From contig JAJEIO010000002.1 of the NCBI GenBank assembly GCA_022827835.1, positions 62,001-126,000 on the forward strand: a stretch of DNA of 64,000 nucleotides, in the 5' to 3' direction. The position numbers were made by a program, and so were the translations under genes. Positions 34,778 to 42,271 of this stretch are shown in pieces (position 1 is the stretch's first letter; each line of letters opens with the position of its first letter). The DNA is from Candidatus Latescibacterota bacterium (GTDB lineage Bacteria > Latescibacterota > UBA2968 > UBA8231). The notes beneath the pieces were generated by a model. The model was not told where the DNA came from. It saw nothing but the letters and a program-made list of their open reading frames with translations, and did not search any database.

Positions 34778-36973
34778 ATGAAGTCTTTGATCGGCAGTAT
34801 CATCGGACTAGTGTTGAGCGTCAGCGTCGGCGCGGAGCCGCTACTTGAAGGCCGGGTGCGGCTGGCGGCTGGGCAGCCAGCGACGGACGTTCAAGTGCGG
34901 CTGTTTGATTTGACCGATCTGCGCCGGTCGGTCGGCACGACGACGGATGCGGCTGGTTTTTTTGCGCTGTCTCTGCAAACGCTCTCAGGGGGCACAGCCC
35001 TGCCGACCGACTTTGCGCTGGTGCAGAATTACCCCAACCCGTTCAATCCTTCGACCGTCATTCCCTACCAACTGTCGGCGGCGGGCCACGTGCGGCTGGA
35101 AGTGTTCAATATACTGGGGCAGCGGCTGGCGACATTGGTGGATGGGGAACAGTCGGCGGGGACGTACACAGCGCAATGGGATGGGACGGATGCGTCGGGG
35201 CGGGCTGTGGGCGCAGGGGTGTATATCTACCGGCTGAGTAGCGGTGGAATGACAGAGAGTCAGCGGATGGTGTTGGTGGATGGGCAGGCGGGGATTCCGG
35301 CGGTGGGAGCGGCTCAGGGGCCGGTGCGGTCGAAGGTCGAGGGTGCGGTCGAAGCAGATGGCTCGGTCTATGGGCTGACCGTTTCGGGCGAGGGTTTGGT
35401 CGCGTATGTGAATCCGGCTTTTCGGGTGGGGGTTGATGCGGCGGACATTGTGATCGAAGAGCACGGCGGCAATCCGCGAATGAAGCTCACTACGGGCAGG
35501 ATTTTAGGCGATGTGAACAACGATGGCCAAGTCGATGCCTTCGATGCGCTGTATGTGCTGCTGTACAGCGAGGATTCGTCTATTACGCTCCCCAACAACG
35601 GCGACATTTCTCTCGGCGATGTCAACGGCGATGGTCAAGTCGATCTCGCCGATGCCGTGCTCCTCGCCACATACAGTGTCAATCCGTCCGATCCCTCGTT
35701 GCCGCCGGGGATCGGACAAGCCGCCCCAGACTTGGAGCCTTCGGTAAGCGGGATTTCCGGAGATCAGGACATCACCTTGTCGCATATATACTGGACAGAC
35801 CCAGGCACGGAGAACATATGGCGGGCTAATTTGGACGGTTCTAATATCGAAACCCTCATCACCATAGAGAAAGGCCCAGGCCCATACGGCTTCGCCTTAG
35901 ACGTGGGTGAGGGAAAGATGTACTGGACGCAAGGGTTGCGAAGAATCCGGCGTGCGAACTTGGATGGATCTGACATCGAAACCCTCATCATTACCGGTTA
36001 TAATCTCTACCGCCTCGCCTTAGACGTGGACGAGGGCAAGATGTACTGGACGGAAAGCGGTGGGAACCATTACCCATATAGAATCCGGCGTGCCAATTTA
36101 GATGGCTCAAACATTGAAACCCTCATCCTTCCCGGGGGTGAGCCATCCGGTCTCTCCGTGGATGCAGCTGGGGGCAAGATGTACTGGACGGACCGGCTCA
36201 ACGATAACATCCAGCGCGCCAATTTAGATGGCTCCAACATCGAAACCCTCATCTCTCACGAGCACTCAAGGATTAATCCATCCGGTATCGCTTTGGATGT
36301 GCCTGAGGGCAAGATGTACTGGACGGAGAGGGGTTCGAATAACATCCGGCGTGCGAACTTGGATGGATCTGACATCGAAACCCTCATCACCACCGGGTTG
36401 GATTTCCCATCTGGTATCACCTTGGACGTGGGTGAGGGCAAGATGTACTGGGTGAATAATGGAGGTAGTCGCGATCCAGGTGAAATCGAGCGCGCCAACA
36501 TCCAGTACGCCAATTTAGATGGATCTGACATCGAAACCCTCATCACCGGGTTGGATTATCCAAGCTTGGTTGCCCTCGGACCTCATTACGAACTGACCAA
36601 CCCTGAGGAGACCCCAACTAGGAGCCGGGAAGAGGCTCGCAGTGAGTTGGCTGAGCGAAGCATTCCCTATAGCCAACGCTCCTTCGTTACCTACGCACAA
36701 AATGGGGATCTGGATGTGGTGCGGTTATTTGTTGAGGCCGGCTTGGATGTCAACGTCCAACCCTTTAGCTCCTCCAGTGTCTATATACCAACACAAGAGG
36801 ATGTGGAGCAGTTGGATGATCTAGAGGCCGTGTGGTTTCCCCAAGAAGGGGATGAGGACAACGATACCGCCCTGATGAAGGCCGCCGGACAAGGTCATAT
36901 AGAGGTGGTGCGTTTTTTAGTTGAGCAGGGGCAGACCTCAATATCCGCAACACTCAGGGGCAAAACGCCTTAA
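34778..36973 (+). CDS. Secreted multidomain protein: FlgD/T9SS-like module, dockerin, YWTD propeller, ankyrin start
   Basis: 731 residues, ATG with GAAAGGA upstream. The order is signal peptide (1-20), regulatory-like beta domain (23-75), FlgD or T9SS type A-like module (about 82-165, NYPNPFNPSTVIPYQLS, WDGTDASGRAVGAGVYIYRL), type I dockerin pair (about 245-305, GDVNNDGQVDAFDAL and GDVNGDGQVDLADAV, with calcium-loop Asp/Asn), LDL-receptor-like YWTD repeats (about 325-610, KMYWT...IRRANLDGSDIETLI units of about 42 residues), then two ankyrin repeats. The FlgD-like module is normally C-terminal but here is near the N-terminus. The frame ends in TAATG, where the next ankyrin frame starts. Confidence 0.8.
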   Translation: MKSLIGSIIGLVLSVSVGAEPLLEGRVRLAAGQPATDVQVRLFDLTDLRRSVGTTTDAAGFFALSLQTLSGGTALPTDFALVQNYPNPFNPSTVIPYQLSAAGHVRLEVFNILGQRLATLVDGEQSAGTYTAQWDGTDASGRAVGAGVYIYRLSSGGMTESQRMVLVDGQAGIPAVGAAQGPVRSKVEGAVEADGSVYGLTVSGEGLVAYVNPAFRVGVDAADIVIEEHGGNPRMKLTTGRILGDVNNDGQVDAFDALYVLLYSEDSSITLPNNGDISLGDVNGDGQVDLADAVLLATYSVNPSDPSLPPGIGQAAPDLEPSVSGISGDQDITLSHIYWTDPGTENIWRANLDGSNIETLITIEKGPGPYGFALDVGEGKMYWTQGLRRIRRANLDGSDIETLIITGYNLYRLALDVDEGKMYWTESGGNHYPYRIRRANLDGSNIETLILPGGEPSGLSVDAAGGKMYWTDRLNDNIQRANLDGSNIETLISHEHSRINPSGIALDVPEGKMYWTERGSNNIRRANLDGSDIETLITTGLDFPSGITLDVGEGKMYWVNNGGSRDPGEIERANIQYANLDGSDIETLITGLDYPSLVALGPHYELTNPEETPTRSREEARSELAERSIPYSQRSFVTYAQNGDLDVVRLFVEAGLDVNVQPFSSSSVYIPTQEDVEQLDDLEAVWFPQEGDEDNDTALMKAAGQGHIEVVRFLVEQGQTSISATLRGKTP

Positions 36974-37836
36974 TGTTTGCAGCCGCAGGTGGCCACTTAG
37001 CGGTGGTTATCTTCCTCATCGATAGCGGAGGCTATGGAAGTGAAAGCCGCGATCCCATAGGCTACAGCTACAACCACGGTCCCAAAACTTCCTTGATGTG
37101 GGCGGCCTATAACGGTCATTTAGACGTGGTCAACCTCCTAACAGAGTACGCAAAAGTTGTCGGCGACTCCTTCGTCTATAACTTTTCCGCCTCCTTGGGG
37201 TGGGCGGCCTATCGCGGTCACTTGGACGTGGTCAACCTCCTGCTAGAGTACGGCGTTGAGCTCAATCCTAGACCCGCACTTGGTAAAAAAAGAGGGTCAG
37301 GGACTACGGCGTTGATGTTGGCGGCTTATGGAGGCCAGTTGGAGGTGGTCCGCTTCCTGCTAGAAAAAGGGGCCGATATTCACGTTCGGACAGCCAATTG
37401 GCTACCAGTACAGACTGACCGTGGCACCATTTACTTCCAAGAAATCGGTGCGAGTGCCTTGACGTTAGCCATTGATCAAGGCCATGCCGAGGTAGTGCGC
37501 CTTTTATTAGAACATTGGATGTGGGAATACAGTGCCGATGGTCGAGACGACCACGGTTTGACCGCCTTGATGTACGCCGCCGCCGCAGGTGACCTAGAGA
37601 TGGCGCGTCTGCTGCTACAGAATGAAGCCCCGGTCAATGCCCAAACGGACGTCGGCACAACCGCCTTGATGTTTGCCGCTGCTTTTGGACGTGTAGAGGT
37701 AGTGCGTCTTCTCGTCGAGAACGGGGCAGACATTCACATCCAAAATGGCCACAACTACACGGCCTTGAGTCTGGCCGAAGAGAGGGGGCATCAAGAAGTG
37801 GTTGACTTTCTCCGATCGGAGGAAGACGCTGGGTAA
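36973..37836 (+). CDS. Ankyrin-repeat protein, probably the frameshifted 3' part of the preceding gene
   Basis: 287 residues of ankyrin repeats (SLMWAAYNGHLDVVNLLTEY, TALMLAAYGGQLEVVRFLLEKGADIH, TALMYAAAAGDLEMARLLLQNEAPVN, TALMFAAAFGRVEVVRLLVENGADIH). The previous frame ends GKTP-stop, and this one opens MFAAAGGHLAVV. An ankyrin repeat reads GKTALMFAAAGGH, so a single lost base near 36966-36970 would join them into one protein of about 1018 residues. The TAATG overlap could also allow coupled translation. There is no signal peptide, so alone the product would stay in the cytoplasm. The repeats serve protein binding; the partner is unknown. Confidence 0.7.
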   Translation: MFAAAGGHLAVVIFLIDSGGYGSESRDPIGYSYNHGPKTSLMWAAYNGHLDVVNLLTEYAKVVGDSFVYNFSASLGWAAYRGHLDVVNLLLEYGVELNPRPALGKKRGSGTTALMLAAYGGQLEVVRFLLEKGADIHVRTANWLPVQTDRGTIYFQEIGASALTLAIDQGHAEVVRLLLEHWMWEYSADGRDDHGLTALMYAAAAGDLEMARLLLQNEAPVNAQTDVGTTALMFAAAFGRVEVVRLLVENGADIHIQNGHNYTALSLAEERGHQEVVDFLRSEEDAG

Positions 37837-38524
37837 AGGTAGGGCAGCGACGATCCGTGGACGCGTGTTATTTATTATTCCTATGTTAGTAACCTGATCG
37901 CAAGAGAAGGCTAATTCCTCAGTGGGCACAGGACACCGCGAGAAGCAAATGGCGGCTGTCGAAAGACAAGAGGAAATTCACGACATTCTTAGCTTGTCTC
38001 TATGGAGTTCATAAGACCAAACTACTCTCTCGGCAATCGAGAACCGGTCGGGAACCTTAGAGCGCGCGGCCCCTCCGAGACGGCTCAGTTCTGAGATCAT
38101 TTCGTCTTGCTCCTCGAATAACGAAGATTGTAGCTGTCCTCCTTTGGGAGGCCCCAACTTGGGGACTGGGTAGTAGCTATTATCAACACGCAACGAGAGT
38201 CACCTCCTTTTGTTGTCGTTGAGCCTATGCATGCGGTCACATACATAGGCTGATGATGGCCTCGACTTAGCAGACGGGCCTTATGAATGCTGCGTTGTGA
38301 CAAACGGGTACCGTAGGGACCGGCAATAGACAATGTCAAGATATAACTCGCCGCATAAGCTGACGCGCGGAGGTTGATCCGACCTTGAAAATGGGATTGA
38401 AGAACTTAAATCTGATGTGGATGCGGAGTGCCTTTAGGCGAGCAGAGCATCTGAGGGGCAATCCAAAGTCTGGAGGATTCTTGACAAGGAAGCGGGAGCA
38501 GCAATGCTCCAGCCCGGATTGATT
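37837..38524. other. Mostly non-coding accessory stretch
   Basis: About 690 bases without a confident gene. It contains a weak minus-strand ORF (37978-38193), an 8-bp inverted repeat AGCCTATG/CATAGGCT at about 38222-38251, and probably the upstream domains of the group II intron that ends at 38599. I could not locate the intron 5' end (GUGYG). No reverse transcriptase frame is readable on either strand. Confidence 0.4.
37978..38193 (-). CDS. Small 71-residue ORF with a strong ribosome site, resembling part of the Sir2-protein N-terminal domain
   Basis: TTG start preceded at 8 bases by AAAGGAGGTGA, an almost perfect anti-16S match. The product has no known domain. Residues 28-39 read EQDEMISELSRL, nearly the same as EQDEMIAEISAL (residues 64-75) in the Sir2-family protein at 54389-55501, and the following region has similar spacing of aromatic and charged residues. 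It may be a remnant or a small relative of that domain. The ribosome site could be chance within structured intron RNA on the other strand. Confidence 0.35.
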   Translation of the reverse strand: MRVDNSYYPVPKLGPPKGGQLQSSLFEEQDEMISELSRLGGAARSKVPDRFSIAERVVWSYELHRDKLRMS

Positions 38525-38599
38525 GGGCCGAATACGTTGAAAGGCGTATGCTCGGTTCTGAGGGGGCGAGGGAGTGGCGACACTTCCTCGCTACCAGAC
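38525..38599 (+). ncRNA. Group II intron domains V and VI (3' catalytic end)
   Basis: 38525-38558 is exactly 34 nt and folds as domain V. The lower helix GGGCCGA pairs with TCGGTTC (two G-U pairs). There is a 2-nt bulge GC at 38550-38551 on the 3' side, an upper helix ATACGTT pairing with GGCGTAT (again with G-U pairs), and a GAAA tetraloop at 38539-38542. The catalytic triad position reads GGC rather than AGC. 38566-38591 is a domain VI hairpin with a GCGA loop, and A38593 is an unpaired adenosine in the branch-point position. Seven bases later lies AC, the expected AY intron end at 38599. The intron appears to lack an ORF. Confidence 0.7.
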
Positions 38600-38857
38600 A
38601 TTGTGACCATCATCTCGGAGGCGACCATGTACGAATCGTCGGTAGCGCAGTATTTCGCGGAAAAAGGTATTGAGCAAGGCATTCGCGAAAGTATCCAAGA
38701 AGTGTTGGAACTGCGCTTTCAGCCAGAGGCCGTGCGCCGCTTGGCCGCCCGCCTTGGGGCCATCAACGATGTGCAGCGCCTCAAGCAGTTGTTTCGGGCG
38801 GCCATACAGGTGCCCAGCCTCGAAGTCTTTATGAACCTGCTAGACGAAGCCGAGTAG
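38600..38857 (+). pseudogene. C-terminal fragment of an Rpn-family nuclease/transposase gene
   Basis: Right after the intron end the frame reads IVTIISEATMYESS, then KGIEQGIRESI and a C-terminal domain (RLAARLGAINDVQRLKQLFRAAIQ, ending NLLDEAE). The last 100 bases are almost identical to the end of the intact Rpn gene at 39066-40028. The N-terminal nuclease domain is missing. An internal ATG at 38627 with GGAGG 4 bases before it could still allow a 76-residue product. A longer frame from 38504 reads through intron sequence and is not a natural protein. Confidence 0.7.
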
Positions 38858-38872
38858 GAGTACCACGTAATC

Positions 38873-38889
38873 AGTTACTGACGTTACGC
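38873..38889 (+). repeat. Left inverted repeat AGTTACTGACGTTACGC
   Basis: It lies 16 bases after the stop of the truncated Rpn fragment and pairs with 40036-40052. Confidence 0.6.
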
Positions 38890-39065
38890 AGTTTTCGTCG
38901 CTTATTTCCCATCCCTGTATCCTTTCCGCTACACTCCAGCACCTCCGATCCCCTCCTTCTCTCTGAACCGCTGCCGTGGCCCGATTTTTGCTTAGCTGTG
39001 TTTGTATTTGTATCCCAATTGGATATATTCTCTCCAGCGCGTCAGCGCTTAGCAGCAAGGCTCGG

Positions 39066-40028
39066 ATGGCCGCTTTTGATAGTGTTTCCAAGTCCCTAAT
39101 TAGCACCTATCCGCACGACTTTTTGGCCTTTCTGCTCGGGCACTCGCAGGTGCAGATGCTGGATATGCTCAACCCGGAGCAGACCACCGTTGAGACGCAG
39201 GTGATGGACAGCCTGCTGCGGGTGCAGATCAACGGACAGGAGGCGTTAGTTCACTGCGAGTTTCAGACCACCGACAGCACGGCCTTGTCCATGCCGCTGC
39301 GGATGGCGCGCTACATGGGACGCTGCCTTGCCGAGTATGGCTTGCGCCTGTTCTCGCATGTGATTTACTTGCGTCCTGACGCGGGTCGGCACGATCCGGG
39401 GCAATACATCCAAGAGGATGCCGGTTATGAGGTGGTGCTGCGCTACAAGGTGATCCGGCTGACCGAACTAGATGGGCTGGCGCACTTGGCGTCGGGCAAT
39501 GTGGGGGTGCTGCCGTTCACGCCGCTGATGGGTCGTCCCGAAGGGATGGATGTGGATGCGTGGTTGCGTCGGTGCGTGGAGACGACCGAGGGGTTGACTG
39601 CACCTCGGTCGGTCAAAGCGAGTGTGCTGGCACACATGGGGGTGTTGAGTTCGTTGGTGTGCGAGGAATCGACCATTTTTTCTCTTATCTCGGAGGAGAT
39701 CATGGCGGAATTTCCATTACTTGAGACGTTGCGCAAGCGAGCGTGGGAGCAAGGCATTGAGCAAGGCATTGAGCAAGGCATTGAGCAAGGCATTGAGCAA
39801 GGCATTGAGCAAGGCATTGAGCAAGGCATTGAGCGAGGAGGCCGAGAACGCGCCGTTGAAGACCTGCTCGACGTGCTGGTGATTCGCTTTGGGCTGGCCG
39901 CGTCGGATCCGTTGGCCGCCCGCATTGGAGCCATCGACGATGTGCAGCGCCTCAAGCAGTTGTTCCGGGCGGCCATACAGGTGCCCAGCCTCGAAGCCTT
40001 TAGGCCCCTGCTAGACGAGGCCGAATAA
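39066..40028 (+). CDS. Rpn-family recombination-promoting nuclease / PD-(D/E)XK putative transposase
   Basis: 320 residues from ATG at 39066 (MAAFDSVSKSLISTYPHDF); a GTG 90 bases upstream adds a hydrophobic lead that does not fit. The N-terminal PD-(D/E)XK part has FLLGHSQVQMLDMLNPEQTT and VHCEFQTTDSTALSMPLRMARYMG, with Glu and Gln of CEFQT as the E-x-Q active-site variant. A linker with seven copies of a 12-base unit (EQGI repeats, 39747-39830) leads to a C-terminal domain ending LLDEAE. E. coli Rpn proteins cut DNA and stimulate RecA-independent recombination. Inverted repeats flank the gene, and a truncated relative lies 209 bases upstream. Confidence 0.82.
   Translation: MAAFDSVSKSLISTYPHDFLAFLLGHSQVQMLDMLNPEQTTVETQVMDSLLRVQINGQEALVHCEFQTTDSTALSMPLRMARYMGRCLAEYGLRLFSHVIYLRPDAGRHDPGQYIQEDAGYEVVLRYKVIRLTELDGLAHLASGNVGVLPFTPLMGRPEGMDVDAWLRRCVETTEGLTAPRSVKASVLAHMGVLSSLVCEESTIFSLISEEIMAEFPLLETLRKRAWEQGIEQGIEQGIEQGIEQGIEQGIEQGIERGGRERAVEDLLDVLVIRFGLAASDPLAARIGAIDDVQRLKQLFRAAIQVPSLEAFRPLLDEAE
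39747..39830 (+). repeat. Seven tandem copies of a 12-bp coding repeat (GAGCAAGGCATT)
   Basis: All seven units are identical, encode Glu-Gln-Gly-Ile, and keep the reading frame. The truncated relative at 38600-38857 has one unit, so the number varies between copies. Replication slippage is the likely cause. Confidence 0.9.
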
Positions 40029-40035
40029 GGTCGTC

Positions 40036-40052
40036 GCGTAACGTCAGTTACT
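40036..40052 (-). repeat. Right inverted repeat, complement AGTAACTGACGTTACGC
   Basis: It lies 8 bases after the Rpn stop codon and pairs with 38873-38889. Confidence 0.6.
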
Positions 40053-40063
40053 CAGTTAGCTTC

Positions 40064-42184
40064 CTACTTGAGCGCCAGCCCCGCTTCCCGCAGATACCCC
40101 TCACACTCGTCCAGCGATTCGCCAACCAGCAACACAGTAGCAAAAGAACGAGCCTGCGCTGGATCAGTCGTAAAAAGCACCCCACCGCTCAACTGCTTGC
40201 CATCGGGCATCAACTTGGCCGGATGCGCAGCCTCCAACACAGCGGCACATTCGACTAAGCCAGCAAACCCAGCCGCCGTCACCTCGCGCCGACTAATCAC
40301 CAGCCACAGGGCCGTGCGCGCCGAATTAACCGCCTGTTGCAACTTGAGCGCCACCCGCCCCATCGTCGTGCGCGGATTGACCTCCACAATCGGCTTTAGC
40401 CGCAATCGGTCACAGTCGCGGTACACCATGGCATCCACGCCGACCGGCCCCTGATAACCAGCAGCGCACAACGGCTCAGCGAGCCATTCGGCAAGCTGTT
40501 CGCCCAACTTCGGCAAGCGGCGTGCATCGCGCCCATCGCCGTAGAGAAACCGCTTCACTTCTTCATCGAGGCCAGCGGTAAGCGAGCCAACGAACGAGCC
40601 GCGATACTGGCCGCGCCCATCAGTGAGAAACCGCGTCCAGCCAGCCACCGACACCTCACCCTCTTCTCCCACGTCAAAATGCAGCGACAGATCCACCACC
40701 TTGTCGAGCCACGGCTCTACTACAACTTGACCTTGCTGCCGCAAAATATTCTCCAAGCGACCGCACTGCTCCGCGCGCAATTGTCCTCCACGGCAATGAA
40801 TTTGGCCGCGCCCCGAAGAGCCGTAGATGGCCTTGACGACCACCGCGTCAAAACCCTCCACCGCCAAGCACTCCATCTGCGCCACAACTTGGTCTGTCGT
40901 CTCACAAGCCGTGCCGACCACATCCGTCCCGCAGAAATAGTCCGCCTTCTGCACCGCGAGAAACTCGCCCAGCCGCGCCGCGCTCCACGACTTGGCATAG
41001 AGCGACCGAATCGCCGCGCTCCAGCAAGGCCCTTCTCCACCCCGAGGCAATCCCTCAACCAACGGCGCAAGCAACTCGACGCTGTCTGGACTCCAACCCC
41101 AGGGCCTGAGGGCATTGACCTTGCGCTCGGCAAGCGCCGCGAGTCCGTCCGCGCTGCACTCGACAAATTCCGGTATCGCAAAACCCAACCCCTGCATCCG
41201 CCGCAAAAAGCCCGGCGAAGGCTTCTCGCGCAAAAGCACCACATCGTCGCGGGCGCACAACAGCATGGGCAGCGCTTGGAAGTCAGCTTCCAGCTCGGCC
41301 ACCCGCTGCGACGGCGTAAGACCCGGTCGCCCCAACGCCACCTGCTCCTCGCAGTTGGCGTTGAACCAGTACACAGCCGGACAGCGCCCCCGCGACTGCG
41401 AAAACAGCTCTAGCTCGTCAATATAGTCCGCAGAAAGCCCCGCTTGGAGCCGACCCGCGCGATTGAAGCCAATGCCCTTGGCCCGCGCCGGCCCCAGCGG
41501 GAAACGCAACGCCTGACGATAGGAGTCCCATTCGCTCAACTCGGCCTCCTGCCAGCGTCTAAACCAAGTCAACCCGTGTTTGACGTGGCCGATCTCGTCG
41601 CGGTAGATCCGCTCCAGAATCGCCGCGGTCTCTGGGTCGTCCAATTGCCGATAGACCTCGGCGTAGTGCCGCGCGTAGTCGAGATTGGCTTGTTCGAGGG
41701 TCAGGCTCAAGCTCGTTACAAAGTCCATCGGGGTCTCCATCGGCCCGATGGCCTTCCAAAAAAAATCGCCGACCGGGATCTCGCCAAATTGCACCCCAAT
41801 CTCCTGCATCCGCCGCTGGTAGAGCCGCACGTGCTCCTGCTCGTCTTTGAGCGTCTGCACCAAGCCCCGGCGAAACTTCTCCGGTGCCTGCGGGAATTTG
41901 AGCAGCGCCAGTGCCATCAGTTCCAAGGCGAGCAACTCGTGGTTGGCAAAAAAGTGCAAGACCAGCCCGCGCTCTTTTTCGCTGTGAAAGTGGCGCACGT
42001 CGCGAAAGCGGAGCTTTTCCCGGTGGTGCCACTCATCTAGCCCCAAGCCGGGCGGGCGACCCGGCGCACTAGGGGTCGCAATCCCCGCACCGGGCGCGTG
42101 GTCCTCGTAGCGATCGAGGGCGACGAGTTTGTCTTCCCAGCGCGTACCGAAGAGCACTTGCTCTGCAAATTGGCGAATTTCCAT
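40064..42184 (-). CDS. Fusion of a diiron ferritin-like (DUF455-type) domain with an ATP-grasp ligase domain
   Basis: 706 residues from the Met of EIRQFAEQVLFG; ATGs 18 and 33 bases upstream are possible and no start has a good ribosome site. Residues 50-235 match the DUF455 ferritin-like fold: Glu83/Glu88 (NHELLALELMAL), Glu115-x-x-His118 (DEQEHVRLYQRRM) and Glu197-x-x-His200 (RDEIGHVKHGL), a likely carboxylate-bridged diiron site as in MiaE relatives. Residues about 300-700 look like ATP-grasp: VVKAIYGSSGRGQIHC (nucleotide loop), VVEPWLDKVVDLSLHFD, and GVDAMVYRDCDRLRLKPIVEVNPRTTMGRV (metal ligands). Oxidation plus ATP-dependent ligation of one substrate is inferred. No peptide-precursor gene is visible nearby. 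Confidence 0.72.
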   Translation of the reverse strand: MEIRQFAEQVLFGTRWEDKLVALDRYEDHAPGAGIATPSAPGRPPGLGLDEWHHREKLRFRDVRHFHSEKERGLVLHFFANHELLALELMALALLKFPQAPEKFRRGLVQTLKDEQEHVRLYQRRMQEIGVQFGEIPVGDFFWKAIGPMETPMDFVTSLSLTLEQANLDYARHYAEVYRQLDDPETAAILERIYRDEIGHVKHGLTWFRRWQEAELSEWDSYRQALRFPLGPARAKGIGFNRAGRLQAGLSADYIDELELFSQSRGRCPAVYWFNANCEEQVALGRPGLTPSQRVAELEADFQALPMLLCARDDVVLLREKPSPGFLRRMQGLGFAIPEFVECSADGLAALAERKVNALRPWGWSPDSVELLAPLVEGLPRGGEGPCWSAAIRSLYAKSWSAARLGEFLAVQKADYFCGTDVVGTACETTDQVVAQMECLAVEGFDAVVVKAIYGSSGRGQIHCRGGQLRAEQCGRLENILRQQGQVVVEPWLDKVVDLSLHFDVGEEGEVSVAGWTRFLTDGRGQYRGSFVGSLTAGLDEEVKRFLYGDGRDARRLPKLGEQLAEWLAEPLCAAGYQGPVGVDAMVYRDCDRLRLKPIVEVNPRTTMGRVALKLQQAVNSARTALWLVISRREVTAAGFAGLVECAAVLEAAHPAKLMPDGKQLSGGVLFTTDPAQARSFATVLLVGESLDECEGYLREAGLALK

Positions 42185-42271
42185 GCCGGGAATATAACGC
42201 ATTCCCCGCCTTGACACTTGGCTCGGCCCGCCTTATCTAGCCCACCCTACCACTTCCAAAAGGAGCTCCCA

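Larger units (their letters stand above)
38873..40052. mobile_element. Candidate element: Rpn nuclease gene between 17-bp inverted repeats
   Basis: AGTTACTGACGTTACGC (38873-38889) and its inverted partner at 40036-40052 (16 of 17 bases) bracket one intact Rpn-family gene, giving a unit of 1180 bases. No target-site duplication is clear. Further single copies of the 17-mer at 5695-5711 and, less exact, at 61179-61195 support a dispersed sequence. Confidence 0.5.

Noticed and set aside
37837..38300. Exact 5' end of the group II intron
   Set aside because: No convincing GUGYG start with EBS/IBS pairing could be chosen, so the intron is annotated only at its 3' end.
38504..38599. N-terminal part of the 117-codon ORF at 38504-38857
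   Set aside because: These codons lie in group II intron domains V and VI; only the part after 38599 is Rpn-like.
39747..39830. CRISPR-like array
   Set aside because: The 12-bp units are contiguous without spacers and encode an in-frame peptide repeat.
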